DNA from: Gammaproteobacteria bacterium
GTDB taxonomy: Bacteria > Pseudomonadota > Gammaproteobacteria > UBA6429 > Thiohalophilaceae
Direction of reading: 5' to 3'
Assembly: GCA_016194635.1 (NCBI GenBank)
Contig: JACQBC010000010.1
Location: 1-64,000 of the forward strand
DNA length: 64,000 nucleotides
Below, in pieces: positions 43,445 through 52,697 of the stretch. Below the pieces are notes generated by a model. It worked only from the letters and a program-made list of their open reading frames with translations, was not told the DNA's origin and searched no databases. Every line of letters begins with the position of its first letter. Position 1 is the first letter of the stretch. A program made the position numbers and the translations under genes.

Positions 43445-44364
43445 ACGATACCGGCTTAGGGTTTAGCGGCGTACTGATCGCCGTGCTCGGCGGCGCGGTG
43501 CGAGTGGGAACACCGTTTTTATTTGTCAGCTTGGGCGAATGCCTGACGGAAAAAAGCGGCCGTATCAATTTGGGTTTGGAAGGCAATTTGATCATGGGGG
43601 CCATGTCTGGGTATGCGGTGGCCTATTTATCCGGATCGCCGTGGTTAGGTGTCTTGGTTGCGGGAACCAGCGGCATGTTACTCGGCTTCCTGCATGCACT
43701 GTTATGCCAACAACAACGGGTGAACGATATCGCGGTGGGGATCGCCATGATGATGTTTGGTACCGGGCTGGCATTTTACTTGGGAAAATCTTTTATCCAG
43801 CCCGTGGCCCCGCGTTTGCCTGCCATTGCCTTGGGTGGATGGAGCGATTCCGCCGTGGTTCGCGCGGCCTTGGACATCAATGTGTTGTTCATTATTGGTA
43901 CGCTCCTGGCCGTGGCCATGGCGTGGTTTTTCCGCCATGCGAAATGGGGATTGTTGCTACGCACCGTCGGTGAAAGCCGCAACGCGGCCTTGGCGATGGG
44001 GATCAATGTCCATCGTGTGCGGTTGTACGCCACCATGGCCGGTGGTTTTCTGGCCGGGGTGGGCGGATCGTTTTTATCCCTGTATTATCCCGGTAGCTGG
44101 AACGAAGGTCTGTCGAGCGGACAAGGATTAATGGCGGTGGCCTTGGTGATTTTCGCACGTTGGAATCCCCTGTATTGTTTATACACCTCTTTATTGTTTG
44201 GCGGTGCCGCTGCGCTCGGACCGGCGTTGCAATCGGTGGGGGTAAGCGGGGGATATTATTTGTTTAATGCCGCACCCTATATACTAACCTTAGGTATTAT
44301 GATGATGACCGCCTCCTCACAACAACGCTGCGCCGGCATGCCCGGTGAATTGAGCAATGTATGA
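43441..44364 (+). CDS. ABC transporter permease (BMP/ribose type), second subunit
   Basis: The product has 307 residues, a polytopic membrane protein of the YufQ-like class ([118 protein letters not shown]). It forms the heterodimeric pore with the first permease. It is joined to both neighbours by ATGA overlaps, so permease and biuret hydrolase are translationally linked. Confidence 0.92.
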   Translation: MNDTGLGFSGVLIAVLGGAVRVGTPFLFVSLGECLTEKSGRINLGLEGNLIMGAMSGYAVAYLSGSPWLGVLVAGTSGMLLGFLHALLCQQQRVNDIAVGIAMMMFGTGLAFYLGKSFIQPVAPRLPAIALGGWSDSAVVRAALDINVLFIIGTLLAVAMAWFFRHAKWGLLLRTVGESRNAALAMGINVHRVRLYATMAGGFLAGVGGSFLSLYYPGSWNEGLSSGQGLMAVALVIFARWNPLYCLYTSLLFGGAAALGPALQSVGVSGGYYLFNAAPYILTLGIMMMTASSQQRCAGMPGELSNV

Positions 44365-45035
44365 TGATCCCCGCCGATCCCTATCCCTGGCCTTACAACG
44401 GTAATCTGCGCGCCAACAATACCGCATTAATTATTATCGATATGCAGATCGACTTCTGCGGGCCGGGGGGCTATGTCGATGCCATGGGCTATGATTTATC
44501 GCTGACTCGCGCGCCCATCGAGCCCATCAAAAGTGTACTGTCCCTGGCGAGAAGGCAAGGTTTCGCCGTCATCCATACCCGCGAAGGCCACCGTCCTGAT
44601 TTGGCGGATCTCCCCGCGAATAAACGCTGGCGTAGCCAACGCATCGGCGCGGGGATCGGTGATCCTGGACCTTGCGGTCGTATCCTGGTGCGCGGTGAAT
44701 CCGGCTGGGAAATCATTCCCGAGTTAACCCCGCGGCTGGGTGAATCGATCATCGACAAACCGGGCAAAGGATCGTTCTGTGCCACGGATCTGGACATGAT
44801 CCTGCGCCTGCGGGGTATCGAAAATATTATTCTGACCGGCATCACCACCGATGTCTGCGTGCATACCACGATGCGCGAGGCCAACGACCGGGGTTACGAG
44901 TGCCTGTTACTCGAAGATTGTTGCGGCGCCACCGATCGTGGTAATCATAACGCGGCCGTGCAGATGATAAAAATGCAAGGCGGCGTATTCGGAAGTGTTT
45001 CCAATTCCACACACCTGCTCAGCGCCTACCCATGA
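44361..45035 (+). CDS. biuH: biuret hydrolase (isochorismatase-like amidohydrolase)
   Basis: The product has 224 residues. The cysteine-hydrolase triad D27 (IIIDMQ), K133 (DKPGKGSF) and C166 (TDVCV) has exactly the spacing of the characterised rhizobial BiuH (D36, K142, C175). Segments around it ([55 protein letters not shown]) look like BiuH rather than generic isochorismatases. BiuH cleaves biuret to allophanate and ammonia in the cytoplasm. The allophanate hydrolase gene at 38027-39826 completes the pathway. Its place inside an ABC transporter operon, between permease and ATPase, links uptake with hydrolysis. Ureidoacrylate-type activity is the main alternative. Confidence 0.88.
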   Translation: MMIPADPYPWPYNGNLRANNTALIIIDMQIDFCGPGGYVDAMGYDLSLTRAPIEPIKSVLSLARRQGFAVIHTREGHRPDLADLPANKRWRSQRIGAGIGDPGPCGRILVRGESGWEIIPELTPRLGESIIDKPGKGSFCATDLDMILRLRGIENIILTGITTDVCVHTTMREANDRGYECLLLEDCCGATDRGNHNAAVQMIKMQGGVFGSVSNSTHLLSAYP

Positions 45036-46549
45036 ACACGGTCTCTCCCTATGTCCTGGAGGCCATCAATATCAGCAAACGTTTTGGTGAATTAATCGCG
45101 CTGGATAACGTCACCTTAAAATTGCGCGCCGCTAGCGTTCATGCCTTGTTGGGTGAGAACGGCGCGGGGAAAAGCACCCTGGTTAAATGTATCATGGGCT
45201 ATTACCAACCCGATGTCGGCGAGGTATTATTCGGTGATCGACAACAGGCGATCACCCAGCCACACGATGCCTTGTTACTTGGCATCGGCATGGTCTACCA
45301 ACATTTTACCCTTATTCCCAACATGAGCGTAGCGGAAAATATTATTCTGTCACGACCGCGCCTACCGCTGATCATTCATTGGCGCAAGGAAATGGCCGAA
45401 CTTAAACGCCGCATGCAGGGCATGCCCTTCCAGATCCCCCTAGATGCGCCTATCACCTCCCTGTCGGCCGGCGAGAAACAAAAAGTAGAGATCATCAAAC
45501 AACTGCTGCTCAACACCAAGGTATTGATCCTGGATGAACCCACCTCGGTGCTCACCCCCACCGAGGCCGATGAAGTGCTGGGAAAGATCCAGACGATGAG
45601 CCGCGAACAACACCTCAGTGTGTTGATCATTACCCACAAATTTCGCGAAGTCATGAATTTCGCCGATGAAGTAACGGTCTTGCGTAAAGGCCGCTACGTC
45701 GGCTCCGCCCGGGTAGACCAGGTCAGTCCACCGATCCTTGCCGCCATGATGGTCGGCCATGAGATTATTAATACACCGCTGCAACGTATACCGACAACAA
45801 ACCCGCGTCCCCTGCTGAAAATAGCCGATCTCAAAGTAACCGACGACGCCGGTGTCACGGCGTTGACAGGGTTATCACTCAGCGTTAATTCCGGTGAGAT
45901 CGTAGGAATAGCGGGCGTTTCCGGTAATGGCCAGCGTGAATTGATGCAAGTCATGGCGGGACAACGCGCCGCCCACTCCGGCAGCATCACCGTTAATGCC
46001 GAAGCCTATACCGCCAGCCGCGCCCAGATGCGTCGGCATAAATTTCACTGCCTGCCCGAAGAACCGTTACGCAACGCCTGCGTTGCCAGCATGAGCGTGG
46101 CGGATAACCTGGCGTTTCGACGCTTCGATCGGCCACCGTTCGCGGTACACAATGGGCTGCTCAACCGTAAGGCCATTACCCAGCGCGCCAAAGAATTGAT
46201 CCACCGCTTTGCCATCAAAACCCCCGGCCCATCCACCCCCGTTGGTAACCTCTCGGGGGGTAATGTACAACGCACCGTTTTAGCACGCGAATTGGCGGAT
46301 GAAGTGGATGTTTTATTGGTCGCCAATCCCTGCTTTGGCCTGGATTTCGGCGCGGTAGCGGATATTCATCAACAAATCATGGCGGCGCGTAATCGCGGTA
46401 CGGCCGTATTACTGATCAGCGAGGATCTGGACGAGATCTTAGAACTCAGTGATCGACTGTTGGTGATCTCCAATGGTAAACTAGTGCATGAAACCACTCC
46501 TGAGCACGCCGAGTTGACCACCATCGGAAAATTCATGGCCGGACATTAG
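45032..46549 (+). CDS. ABC transporter ATP-binding protein with two NBDs (BMP/ribose type)
   Basis: The product has 505 residues with tandem nucleotide-binding domains. The first has Walker [10 protein letters not shown] (41-49), [11 protein letters not shown] signature and [17 protein letters not shown]. The second has a degenerate Walker A (GVSGNGQRE) but a good [16 protein letters not shown] signature and [11 protein letters not shown] instead of a normal Walker B. This asymmetry is typical of YufO/RbsA-type ATPases. It energises the two permeases upstream, from which it is separated only by the hydrolase gene (four-base overlap). Confidence 0.92.
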   Translation: MNTVSPYVLEAINISKRFGELIALDNVTLKLRAASVHALLGENGAGKSTLVKCIMGYYQPDVGEVLFGDRQQAITQPHDALLLGIGMVYQHFTLIPNMSVAENIILSRPRLPLIIHWRKEMAELKRRMQGMPFQIPLDAPITSLSAGEKQKVEIIKQLLLNTKVLILDEPTSVLTPTEADEVLGKIQTMSREQHLSVLIITHKFREVMNFADEVTVLRKGRYVGSARVDQVSPPILAAMMVGHEIINTPLQRIPTTNPRPLLKIADLKVTDDAGVTALTGLSLSVNSGEIVGIAGVSGNGQRELMQVMAGQRAAHSGSITVNAEAYTASRAQMRRHKFHCLPEEPLRNACVASMSVADNLAFRRFDRPPFAVHNGLLNRKAITQRAKELIHRFAIKTPGPSTPVGNLSGGNVQRTVLARELADEVDVLLVANPCFGLDFGAVADIHQQIMAARNRGTAVLLISEDLDEILELSDRLLVISNGKLVHETTPEHAELTTIGKFMAGH

Positions 46550-46553
46550 GTCA

Positions 46554-46895
46554 ATGCTGATCAAGGACATTTTTTCCTTAGCCAGTACCCCAGAATCCCT
46601 GGCCTGGGAGCCTTTTCGCGAAGGCATCGATATCTTCCCTTTATACAAGGTGAGCGGCGGTTGCTCGGCGGCGTTATTGCGCTATGCCCCCGGGGCAACG
46701 GTGCCCCTGCATCAACATAGCGGTTACGAACACATTTTGGTGTTGTCCGGTGAGCAAGCCGATGAGCACCAGCATTACACCCAGGGAACCCTCCTGATCA
46801 GTCCCCCTGGCACCTCGCATTCCATCATCAGCCAACAGGGGTGTATTGTATTGGCGATTTGGGAAAAACCGATAAACTTTATTTCAAACCCTTAG
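46554..46895 (+). CDS. ChrR-like cupin protein
   Basis: The product has 113 residues, a single cupin barrel: EPFREGIDIFPLYKVSGGCSAALLRYAPGATVPLHQHSGYEHILVLSGEQADEHQHYTQGTLLISPPGTSHSI. Histidines in HQHSGYEH and the later GTSH are the usual metal ligands. It resembles the C-terminal cupin domain of ChrR anti-sigma factors but lacks the zinc-binding sigma-interacting domain, and no sigma gene is nearby. It follows the ATPase gene by four bases and is the last gene of the biuret operon. Its substrate is unknown. Confidence 0.85.
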   Translation: MLIKDIFSLASTPESLAWEPFREGIDIFPLYKVSGGCSAALLRYAPGATVPLHQHSGYEHILVLSGEQADEHQHYTQGTLLISPPGTSHSIISQQGCIVLAIWEKPINFISNP

Positions 46896-46898
46896 TCT

Positions 46899-47381
46899 AT
46901 GTCCAGGAAAAATAACCCTATCCGCGCCTTAAGCACACACCTGACCTACTTGTCGATACTTATTGGACTGAGTAACTACCCGGCTTGGGCAGATGAAATA
47001 CAGGACCAAGTCGCTGTGAGACTGGAATGCAGTAACGAAGGATCACAAGCCGCCATGTATGATTGCTTGATAAAAAAAGCCGATAAAAGCGCTGCCGAAC
47101 TAAAGAAAATAGAAAATAAAATGCGTAAGGCGTTCTCCAAATGGGATGAAGATGCGAAATATGTTAATCAAGCAAAATCTAAATTTGAGGCATCAGTGAA
47201 AAGCTTCAAACAATACCGTAAAAAACACTGTGAGTTCATTGCATCGTTGGTGGGAGGTGCCGCTGGCGCATCCCGAGAAAGCATGCGCTTCGCATGCGAG
47301 TTTGAATTAAATACGCGTCGCACTGCTCAAATACAAAGCGCCCTTTCACACATCGCCAACATAATTACCCATACACAATAA
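46899..47381 (+). CDS. secreted LprI-like (DUF1311) protein
   Basis: The product has 160 residues with an N-terminal signal peptide (about 1-31, ending in YPAWADE). The mature part is helical and charged with four cysteines (LECSNE, YDCLIK, KHCEF, FACEFE) in the arrangement of the LprI/DUF1311 family, whose named member is a lysozyme inhibitor. Start at 46899, three bases after the cupin stop, without a good ribosome binding site. Co-transcription with the biuret operon is possible but a functional link is not evident. It is convergent with the polymerase gene. Confidence 0.75.
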   Translation: MSRKNNPIRALSTHLTYLSILIGLSNYPAWADEIQDQVAVRLECSNEGSQAAMYDCLIKKADKSAAELKKIENKMRKAFSKWDEDAKYVNQAKSKFEASVKSFKQYRKKHCEFIASLVGGAAGASRESMRFACEFELNTRRTAQIQSALSHIANIITHTQ

Positions 47382-47438
47382 TAGTGATTTTAATCAGGTC
47401 TGCCAACGTGTCGATTTCTTTGCAAAACTATTTGGATT

Positions 47439-48674
47439 CTATACGGTTTGACGATGGCCCGACGGTTTCCAGACCGGGGCGATCACATTCGGTGTGCTCG
47501 ATCGATTCAACAACCGTGCCGGCGCCAAGGTGAATTCACCATACCGATCATTGATGCAATCCATCACCTGATTGCTGGCCTGACGGCGCGTATCGACGTG
47601 ATCGAATAATTCCAATTGACCCTGCACTGGCCGAGGATCCAAAGCGGTGATCTGCACTTGGTATACCCCTTCCCCTTGCCAACATTGTCGCAACAGCGCG
47701 CGGCACAACGCGAAGATTACCCGGCCGTCATTGGTGGGCAAGGCCGTGGCCATTGGGCCACCGATCCAATCGTCTCGCGTGTGTAAACCAATAAAAAATT
47801 CGCGCGCATGCAACTGATGCCGGCGCAATCGCGCAGCGACTTTTTCACTCATGTGTAATAGATAGGTTGACAGCGTGCGTGGGTGATAGGTGTTCGGTGG
47901 TAGCACCTTGCCGTGCCCCAAGGTTTTGGGCGCAGTGGCCTCGCAGCGTAGAGGCTCGGGATCCTCCCCTTGGCACATATACCAAATCCGTCGTCCCACA
48001 TCACCAAACCGTTTGGCCAATACACCGATCGGCAAGCGCACCATATCACCGCAGGTATACACCCCGCGCGCCGCCAAAAATCGCCCGATACCCCCGGCAA
48101 TGCCGCATAACTCGGTCACCGGCACGTTATGCAAATAACGCTTGGCTTCCCAGGGCGGGATCACGGTGAGGCCATTGGGCTTCTGCAATTTGGCGGCATA
48201 CTTGGCCGTGGTTTTATCACCGCTCACACCGATCGAGCACGGCAGCCCCGAGACCGCATCCACCGCCTGTTTAGCCCGTTGCCCAATCTGCGCGGGCGTG
48301 CCTAATAAACGCTGACAATGGGTCACATCCAAAAACGCCTCATCGACCGAGAATACTTCAATTTGGGGTGAAATCTGATCGCGCAACGCGGCCATGAGCT
48401 GTGTTGATACCTGGGCATACCGCTGCGGTCGTGCCGGACGTTGGATCAACCCCGGGCATAACTGGCGCGCCTCGTACAAACGCATCCCGGTTTTAACCCC
48501 ACGGTCACGGGCCTCGTAGGAACAGGTGATAATACAGGTCCCCTGTTCGCCATTGGTCACCCCCACCGGTTTACCGCGCAAGGCGGGAAAATCGCGTTGT
48601 TCAATTGACGCGAAAAACGCATTCATATCAACCAGGATAATGGCCCGGTCCCAGGGGGAGGTGGTGGTTAGCAT
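47439..48674 (-). CDS. dinB: Y-family DNA polymerase (DinB/Pol IV-like)
   Basis: The product has 411 residues. Catalytic motifs are present: IILVDMNAFFASIEQ, with the first metal-binding aspartate, and VFSVDEAFLDVTH, the SxDE motif, together with GIKTGMRLYEARQLCP-like (RDRGVKTGMRLYEARQLCPG) and GIGRFLAARGVYTCGDM in the thumb. The C-terminal little finger is longer than in E. coli Pol IV (VAARLRRHQLHAREFFIGLHTRDDW...). It is an error-prone lesion-bypass polymerase. It has its own promoter with an SOS-type box (listed separately). The predicted message starts at or next to the ATG, so it may be leaderless. Confidence 0.9.
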   Translation of the reverse strand: MLTTTSPWDRAIILVDMNAFFASIEQRDFPALRGKPVGVTNGEQGTCIITCSYEARDRGVKTGMRLYEARQLCPGLIQRPARPQRYAQVSTQLMAALRDQISPQIEVFSVDEAFLDVTHCQRLLGTPAQIGQRAKQAVDAVSGLPCSIGVSGDKTTAKYAAKLQKPNGLTVIPPWEAKRYLHNVPVTELCGIAGGIGRFLAARGVYTCGDMVRLPIGVLAKRFGDVGRRIWYMCQGEDPEPLRCEATAPKTLGHGKVLPPNTYHPRTLSTYLLHMSEKVAARLRRHQLHAREFFIGLHTRDDWIGGPMATALPTNDGRVIFALCRALLRQCWQGEGVYQVQITALDPRPVQGQLELFDHVDTRRQASNQVMDCINDRYGEFTLAPARLLNRSSTPNVIAPVWKPSGHRQTV

Positions 48675-48681
48675 GGGGTGA

Positions 48682-48710
48682 ATAATAGAGAACGTTTAGA
48701 GAACTTTCAA
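48682..48710 (-). promoter_or_regulatory. sigma-70 promoter with alphaproteobacterial-type LexA box for the Y-family polymerase
   Basis: On the minus strand, TTGAAA (48710-48705) and TATTAT (48687-48682) are separated by exactly 17 bases. The spacer holds the direct repeat GTTC-N7-GTTC (48704-48690), the known LexA-binding form in Alphaproteobacteria. Only seven bases separate the -10 element from the start codon at 48674, predicting a leaderless or nearly leaderless mRNA. Repression by LexA at this position would block polymerase binding. Confidence 0.7.
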
Positions 48711-48761
48711 GTTATTTCACCTGTTAGTATCCTATTGATTTTTCAGGTTTTGATCATGTTG

Positions 48762-50009
48762 CTAGGTGTTTTCCTTACGAGCGAAAAATAAATGCACCAA
48801 GCGGACGCCTCCCAACATAATCACCGCGAGGGAAATAAAAACTCCATACCCGGCCGCGAGTTTTGTGGCCGATGCACCGGCTTTTGTCGCCAGGATATAG
48901 GCCCCAATCATGAGTAACATGGTGATGTTTTCCACCAAGTTTTGCACCGCGATGGCATGGCCCGCGCCGACGGTTTCGTGTCCGCGTTCTTGCAACAAGG
49001 CATTGAGGGGCACAACAAAAAAACCTCCGCACAGTCCCACCCAGGCAATGACAAAAAAAGCACTGTTCACCGTTGTTACCGTCGAGAGTAGATAGACCAC
49101 CACGCCGATCAATATACCCGCGGGTAATACCCGCGTGACCGTTTGTAATGTCACAAATCGAGCGGCCAACCCGGCGCCGATCACAATGCCGACGGCCACC
49201 ATCGCATTCAAATACGCCGGCAGACGGTTGTTGACCACACCCAGCGCCATCGGAACCCAGGCTACTAGCAAAAATCGCAGGGTCGCGCCGACACCCCAAA
49301 AAATACTCGTGCCGATGAGCGAAAAGCGCGTGTCGTCAACCTTGAACAGCAACACCACTGCCGCGCCAAAATCGCGGAGAATATTCATCAATGAAATAGA
49401 ACGCAGCGGATGTGCCGCCGGCAGTTTGGGGATAAACAGATTGGCCGCTGCGGCCAGCAGGTAACACCCGATGACTCCGCTCAACGTGCCCGGCACACTC
49501 CAATCGGCCAGGGTTCCTCCTAGAATAGCGCCGGCGAGAATCGCGGTAATCGTCGATGCCTCCATCATGCTGTTGGCTTTGACCAATTGCGCTGGCGTGG
49601 TCAACTCGGAAAGAATGCCGTATTTCGCCGGTGAATAAGCCGCCGCGCCCACTCCCACCAGCCCGTAGGCTACAAAGGGATTGATCCCCACCAGCATGCC
49701 TAACGCTCCGAAAAACTTAAGTCCGTTGGCTAACAACATCACGCGCCCCTTGGAGATCGAGTCGGCCAGTGGACCAACAAAAGGGGCAAGCACAATAAAC
49801 GCGACCACAAAGAATTCCTGTAACAAGGGCGAGGCCCAATCTGGATAGTGTTCAGAATGCAGCAGTGCCAAGGCACCGAATAACAGGGCATTGTCCGCCA
49901 AGGCGGAAAGAAATTGCGCGAATAACACCGCCGCCATGCCACGGGTGATCAGTGACGTAGTATCACTTTGCAGTGGTGTCGGCGCGTTATCTGAAGTGTG
50001 ATTATGCAT
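48762..50009 (-). CDS. lplT: lysophospholipid transporter LplT (MFS)
   Basis: The start is set at 50009 ([13 protein letters not shown]), with GGGGTAA nearby; an in-frame start at 50069 would add 20 residues. The product has 415 residues and about 12 membrane helices. Typical LplT sequences are [76 protein letters not shown] and [30 protein letters not shown]. It flips lysophospholipids across the inner membrane for re-acylation. The usual partner acyltransferase Aas is not adjacent in the window. Confidence 0.9.
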   Translation of the reverse strand: MHNHTSDNAPTPLQSDTTSLITRGMAAVLFAQFLSALADNALLFGALALLHSEHYPDWASPLLQEFFVVAFIVLAPFVGPLADSISKGRVMLLANGLKFFGALGMLVGINPFVAYGLVGVGAAAYSPAKYGILSELTTPAQLVKANSMMEASTITAILAGAILGGTLADWSVPGTLSGVIGCYLLAAAANLFIPKLPAAHPLRSISLMNILRDFGAAVVLLFKVDDTRFSLIGTSIFWGVGATLRFLLVAWVPMALGVVNNRLPAYLNAMVAVGIVIGAGLAARFVTLQTVTRVLPAGILIGVVVYLLSTVTTVNSAFFVIAWVGLCGGFFVVPLNALLQERGHETVGAGHAIAVQNLVENITMLLMIGAYILATKAGASATKLAAGYGVFISLAVIMLGGVRLVHLFFARKENT

Positions 50010-50160
50010 TGTTACCCCGGTCAACACGGTGTGTTCGTCATTATAAACAAGGTTTAAATGTAACCGCAAAGCCGCTGCAGGGCAGTTTTAATCTATTATG
50101 GTAGGTTAAAACAATAATCAATTATGCTGTGTTCTGCAATATATATTTGCGATCAAAAGC

Positions 50161-50192
50161 CCCCTGACCACTGTACCGACAGTGGTCAGGGG
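50161..50192. other. perfect 14-bp stem-loop in a divergent intergenic region
   Basis: CCCCTGACCACTGT-ACCG-ACAGTGGTCAGGGG is a perfect 14-bp inverted repeat with a four-base loop, preceded by AAAAG and followed by TGTATCATTTT. In shape it is a bidirectional terminator, but it lies between two divergently transcribed genes (lplT leftward, the glutaredoxin-like gene rightward) where no transcript should need ending. It may insulate the two promoters, or be an isolated palindromic repeat. Confidence 0.6.
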
Positions 50193-50251
50193 TGTATCAT
50201 TTTATGCAAAATGCTACTCAGGTCTGGATCTACTTGATGTCATGATGGTAT

Positions 50252-50259
50252 GGTATAAG
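50252..50259 (+). promoter_or_regulatory. possible extended -10 promoter
   Basis: GGTATAAG contains a good -10 hexamer (TATAAG) preceded by TGG, 31 bases before the glutaredoxin-like gene. A TTGATG at about 14-base spacing is the only -35 candidate and is poorly placed. Confidence 0.3.
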
Positions 50260-50290
50260 TCGGCTTTGTCACTGGTGTAAGATTTTTCCC

Positions 50291-50704
50291 ATGAAATTAC
50301 CCATCCGTCTATTCTTCAAGACCGTACGCTTCGTCGTCGGACCTATCTTATTAGTGATGCACTGGATAACCACCCCCCGGGGTATTGTGCGCAACCCCGC
50401 CGCGCAACACAGCGTTGATGCTGCCGCGCGTCAGCTTGTGCTTTATAAATTCAGGACCTGCCCGTTCTGCCTCAAGGTGCAACGGGAGTGCAAACGCCTG
50501 TCGCTCAACATCGAAACCCGTGATGCCCAACATAACGTCGCTGCCCGTCAGGAAATACTACAGGCCACCGGCAAGGTGCAAGTACCCTGCCTGAAGATAC
50601 TCAACCCCGATAACAGCGTGCGCTGGATGTCGGAATCCAACGCGATTATCGCCTACCTGCAAGGCCAGTTCGCCAACCAAGCCGAATTAAATTCGCAAGG
50701 TTAA
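50291..50704 (+). CDS. membrane-anchored glutaredoxin/GST N-domain protein
   Basis: The product has 137 residues. An N-terminal hydrophobic segment (about 8-27: FFKTVRFVVGPILLVMHWIT) may anchor it in the membrane. The thioredoxin-fold domain has the redox motif CPFC (in FRTCPFCLKVQREC), the cis-proline region KVQVPCLKI and the ESNAIIAYL motif of the glutathione-binding site. It is a probable glutathione-dependent thiol reductase. Its 3' end is one base from the stop of the convergent caspase-like gene. Confidence 0.88.
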   Translation: MKLPIRLFFKTVRFVVGPILLVMHWITTPRGIVRNPAAQHSVDAAARQLVLYKFRTCPFCLKVQRECKRLSLNIETRDAQHNVAARQEILQATGKVQVPCLKILNPDNSVRWMSESNAIIAYLQGQFANQAELNSQG

Positions 50705-50705
50705 T

Positions 50706-52676
50706 CTATTTTACAGCAACCACATTGGATTGGTATTGTTGGTTACTTCCCCGATCGGTCAAAATAACATAAATTTGCTTGGGTGGGTTGGCCGTGGACG
50801 CAACCGCGAAGGATAAGCTACTGAGTGCTTTGGGTTCCGACAGGGCGCAAAAACCATACAGCCGTCGATTCGTGCCGGCTTCATAGATATCCAGCCAGCT
50901 GCGCGCGGCGTTAGTATTTGTTCCGCACGGCGCCAAGTTCGGTGCGGGTTTAAAGAAATCCGCCGGATAGGCGTTCCAGTTACTGATCTCCAAGCTATAA
51001 CGGATCATACCTCCCGCCACACCCATGACAACACGATTGCCACGAGCGACCAATACCGGGTTGGGTAATTGCGCTAACGCCACATGTTTCAGCACCTCCG
51101 GCCTGATCAGTAGTGCACGAGAAGGAATCGGTTGGGCGGCTTCGGAACCCAGGTTGATCGTAATCGATTGTTTCACTTGCCGACCCGCGTCGTTGGTTGC
51201 GATCAAGGTATAGGTAGTCGCCGTCTGCGGCTCGACGGCTTGGCTACCACTGGAGGCCGCGATACCCAAGGGGATTATTTCAACCCGTGCCGCGTTGTGT
51301 GTTTGCCAGGTCAATGTCACTGCTTCTCCTGGCCTTACCGTCGTGGTGGTCGCTGAAAATTCATCGATCATCGGGGCGGCACTAATACGTACGTTTATCA
51401 CAACCTCGGCCGTGGTATGTTGGCCTTGCGGATTACTGGCCGTGAGCACATAGGTGGTCGATGCCGTCGGTGAAACACTGGCCTTGCCCGACAAGGCCAC
51501 GTTACCCAGCCCGGTGATTTCAACCGCGGTGGCGTTTTTAGTACGCCAACTCAGGGTGGCGCTGTCATCCTGATTGATTGCGTTGTTACTGGCTTGGTAC
51601 ATTTCGATCACCGGCCGTGGCATCGCCGGGGTTTGCGTTGTGGGTGGCGGTGATATTCCTTTATCAGTGTTGTTGGTGCTTAGCGATATGCCGTTGGGCG
51701 CCGGTTCCTGTCCACGGTGGGTGGTGGGGTCCGGCGCGCTTGCGTCCGCCACGCCCGTCATCACGGTACGTTTTACAAACACAAATTGCCCGTCTTCTCC
51801 CGGTCGTGGCGCGATACGTGCAATCACCGGGTCTTGCTGGCCGCTAAAACGTAACTTGGGGTAGACGTCCTTGAAAAACAACATTTCCATGTCGGTCAAC
51901 GGATAATGATTATCGGTTAAGGCATCAACGATCAGTTGGGCGAAATCGCTGCGATCCGGCACGGTGACATCGGCTCCACCCGATGCAATGACTTGGCGAC
52001 TGCGTTTTTGCGCGAGACCTTTTAAATGTTGTTCATATTGTGAATATCCCGCCTCCTCCGGACTCTTGTTGCCTGGTGAGGGGGCTCCACGGGCGATTGC
52101 GCCGCCGTAACACGAATCCGTCAATAGAATAATATTTTTTGCCTTAACATTGGCGGCTCCCAAAAGGGTTTGCAAGGTGGTAAACATGATCCATGTCGAG
52201 TCGACATCAAGCTTTCCATCCACGGGAATCCAATAACCGGTTTCCGTGAGTGGGTCGAGCTGTCCGTGGCCGGCGTAATAAATTAATAGATTATCGTTTT
52301 CGCTCAACGACTCAAGTTTACGACGCACTTCGCGCATGATTTTCTCAAGCGTCGCGTCCCCGTCCAATAAATAGGTAACATTATCCGCATCGAAGGTATA
52401 TTGGTTGGTTAATACCTTACCGATATTCTCCGCATCGCGGCGCGCATATTTTAGTTTTGGCCAGATCTTATAATCATTCACACCAATGATAAGCGCATAA
52501 TATTTTCCAAAACTCCCTGGGTTAACCGTACTTCCAACCTGCTCGACACCCCGGGTGTTGGGTTGATCAGGTGGCTTTTGACATGCAAAGACGAAGATAG
52601 CGGCCACAAACACAAGCAACCACTGCATACGTCTGCCACAGTGCTGACATCGACTACAAATAGACTCAAAATTCAT
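50706..52676 (-). CDS. caspase-like (C14) lipoprotein with two Ig-like repeats
   Basis: The product has 656 residues. The N-terminus ends a hydrophobic segment with a lipobox-like VFAC (C32), so it is probably lipid-anchored; a start at M17 (52628) would give a more standard signal peptide, but the first ATG has the better site (AGGTG). The caspase fold (about 58-310) has the catalytic pair H137 (YYAGHG) and C189 (LTDSCYGG). Two tandem Ig/PKD-like repeats follow (about 345-430 and 436-525: DDSATLSWRTKNATAVEITG..., GEAVTLTWQTHNAARVEIIP...), then a C-terminal domain of about 130 residues with paired Cys. An exported caspase-like hydrolase is unusual. It is the last gene of the leftward run that begins in the injection-system baseplate genes. 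Confidence 0.88.
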   Translation of the reverse strand: MNFESICSRCQHCGRRMQWLLVFVAAIFVFACQKPPDQPNTRGVEQVGSTVNPGSFGKYYALIIGVNDYKIWPKLKYARRDAENIGKVLTNQYTFDADNVTYLLDGDATLEKIMREVRRKLESLSENDNLLIYYAGHGQLDPLTETGYWIPVDGKLDVDSTWIMFTTLQTLLGAANVKAKNIILLTDSCYGGAIARGAPSPGNKSPEEAGYSQYEQHLKGLAQKRSRQVIASGGADVTVPDRSDFAQLIVDALTDNHYPLTDMEMLFFKDVYPKLRFSGQQDPVIARIAPRPGEDGQFVFVKRTVMTGVADASAPDPTTHRGQEPAPNGISLSTNNTDKGISPPPTTQTPAMPRPVIEMYQASNNAINQDDSATLSWRTKNATAVEITGLGNVALSGKASVSPTASTTYVLTASNPQGQHTTAEVVINVRISAAPMIDEFSATTTTVRPGEAVTLTWQTHNAARVEIIPLGIAASSGSQAVEPQTATTYTLIATNDAGRQVKQSITINLGSEAAQPIPSRALLIRPEVLKHVALAQLPNPVLVARGNRVVMGVAGGMIRYSLEISNWNAYPADFFKPAPNLAPCGTNTNAARSWLDIYEAGTNRRLYGFCALSEPKALSSLSFAVASTANPPKQIYVILTDRGSNQQYQSNVVAVK

Positions 52677-52697
52677 AATTCACCTATCACAAAATAC

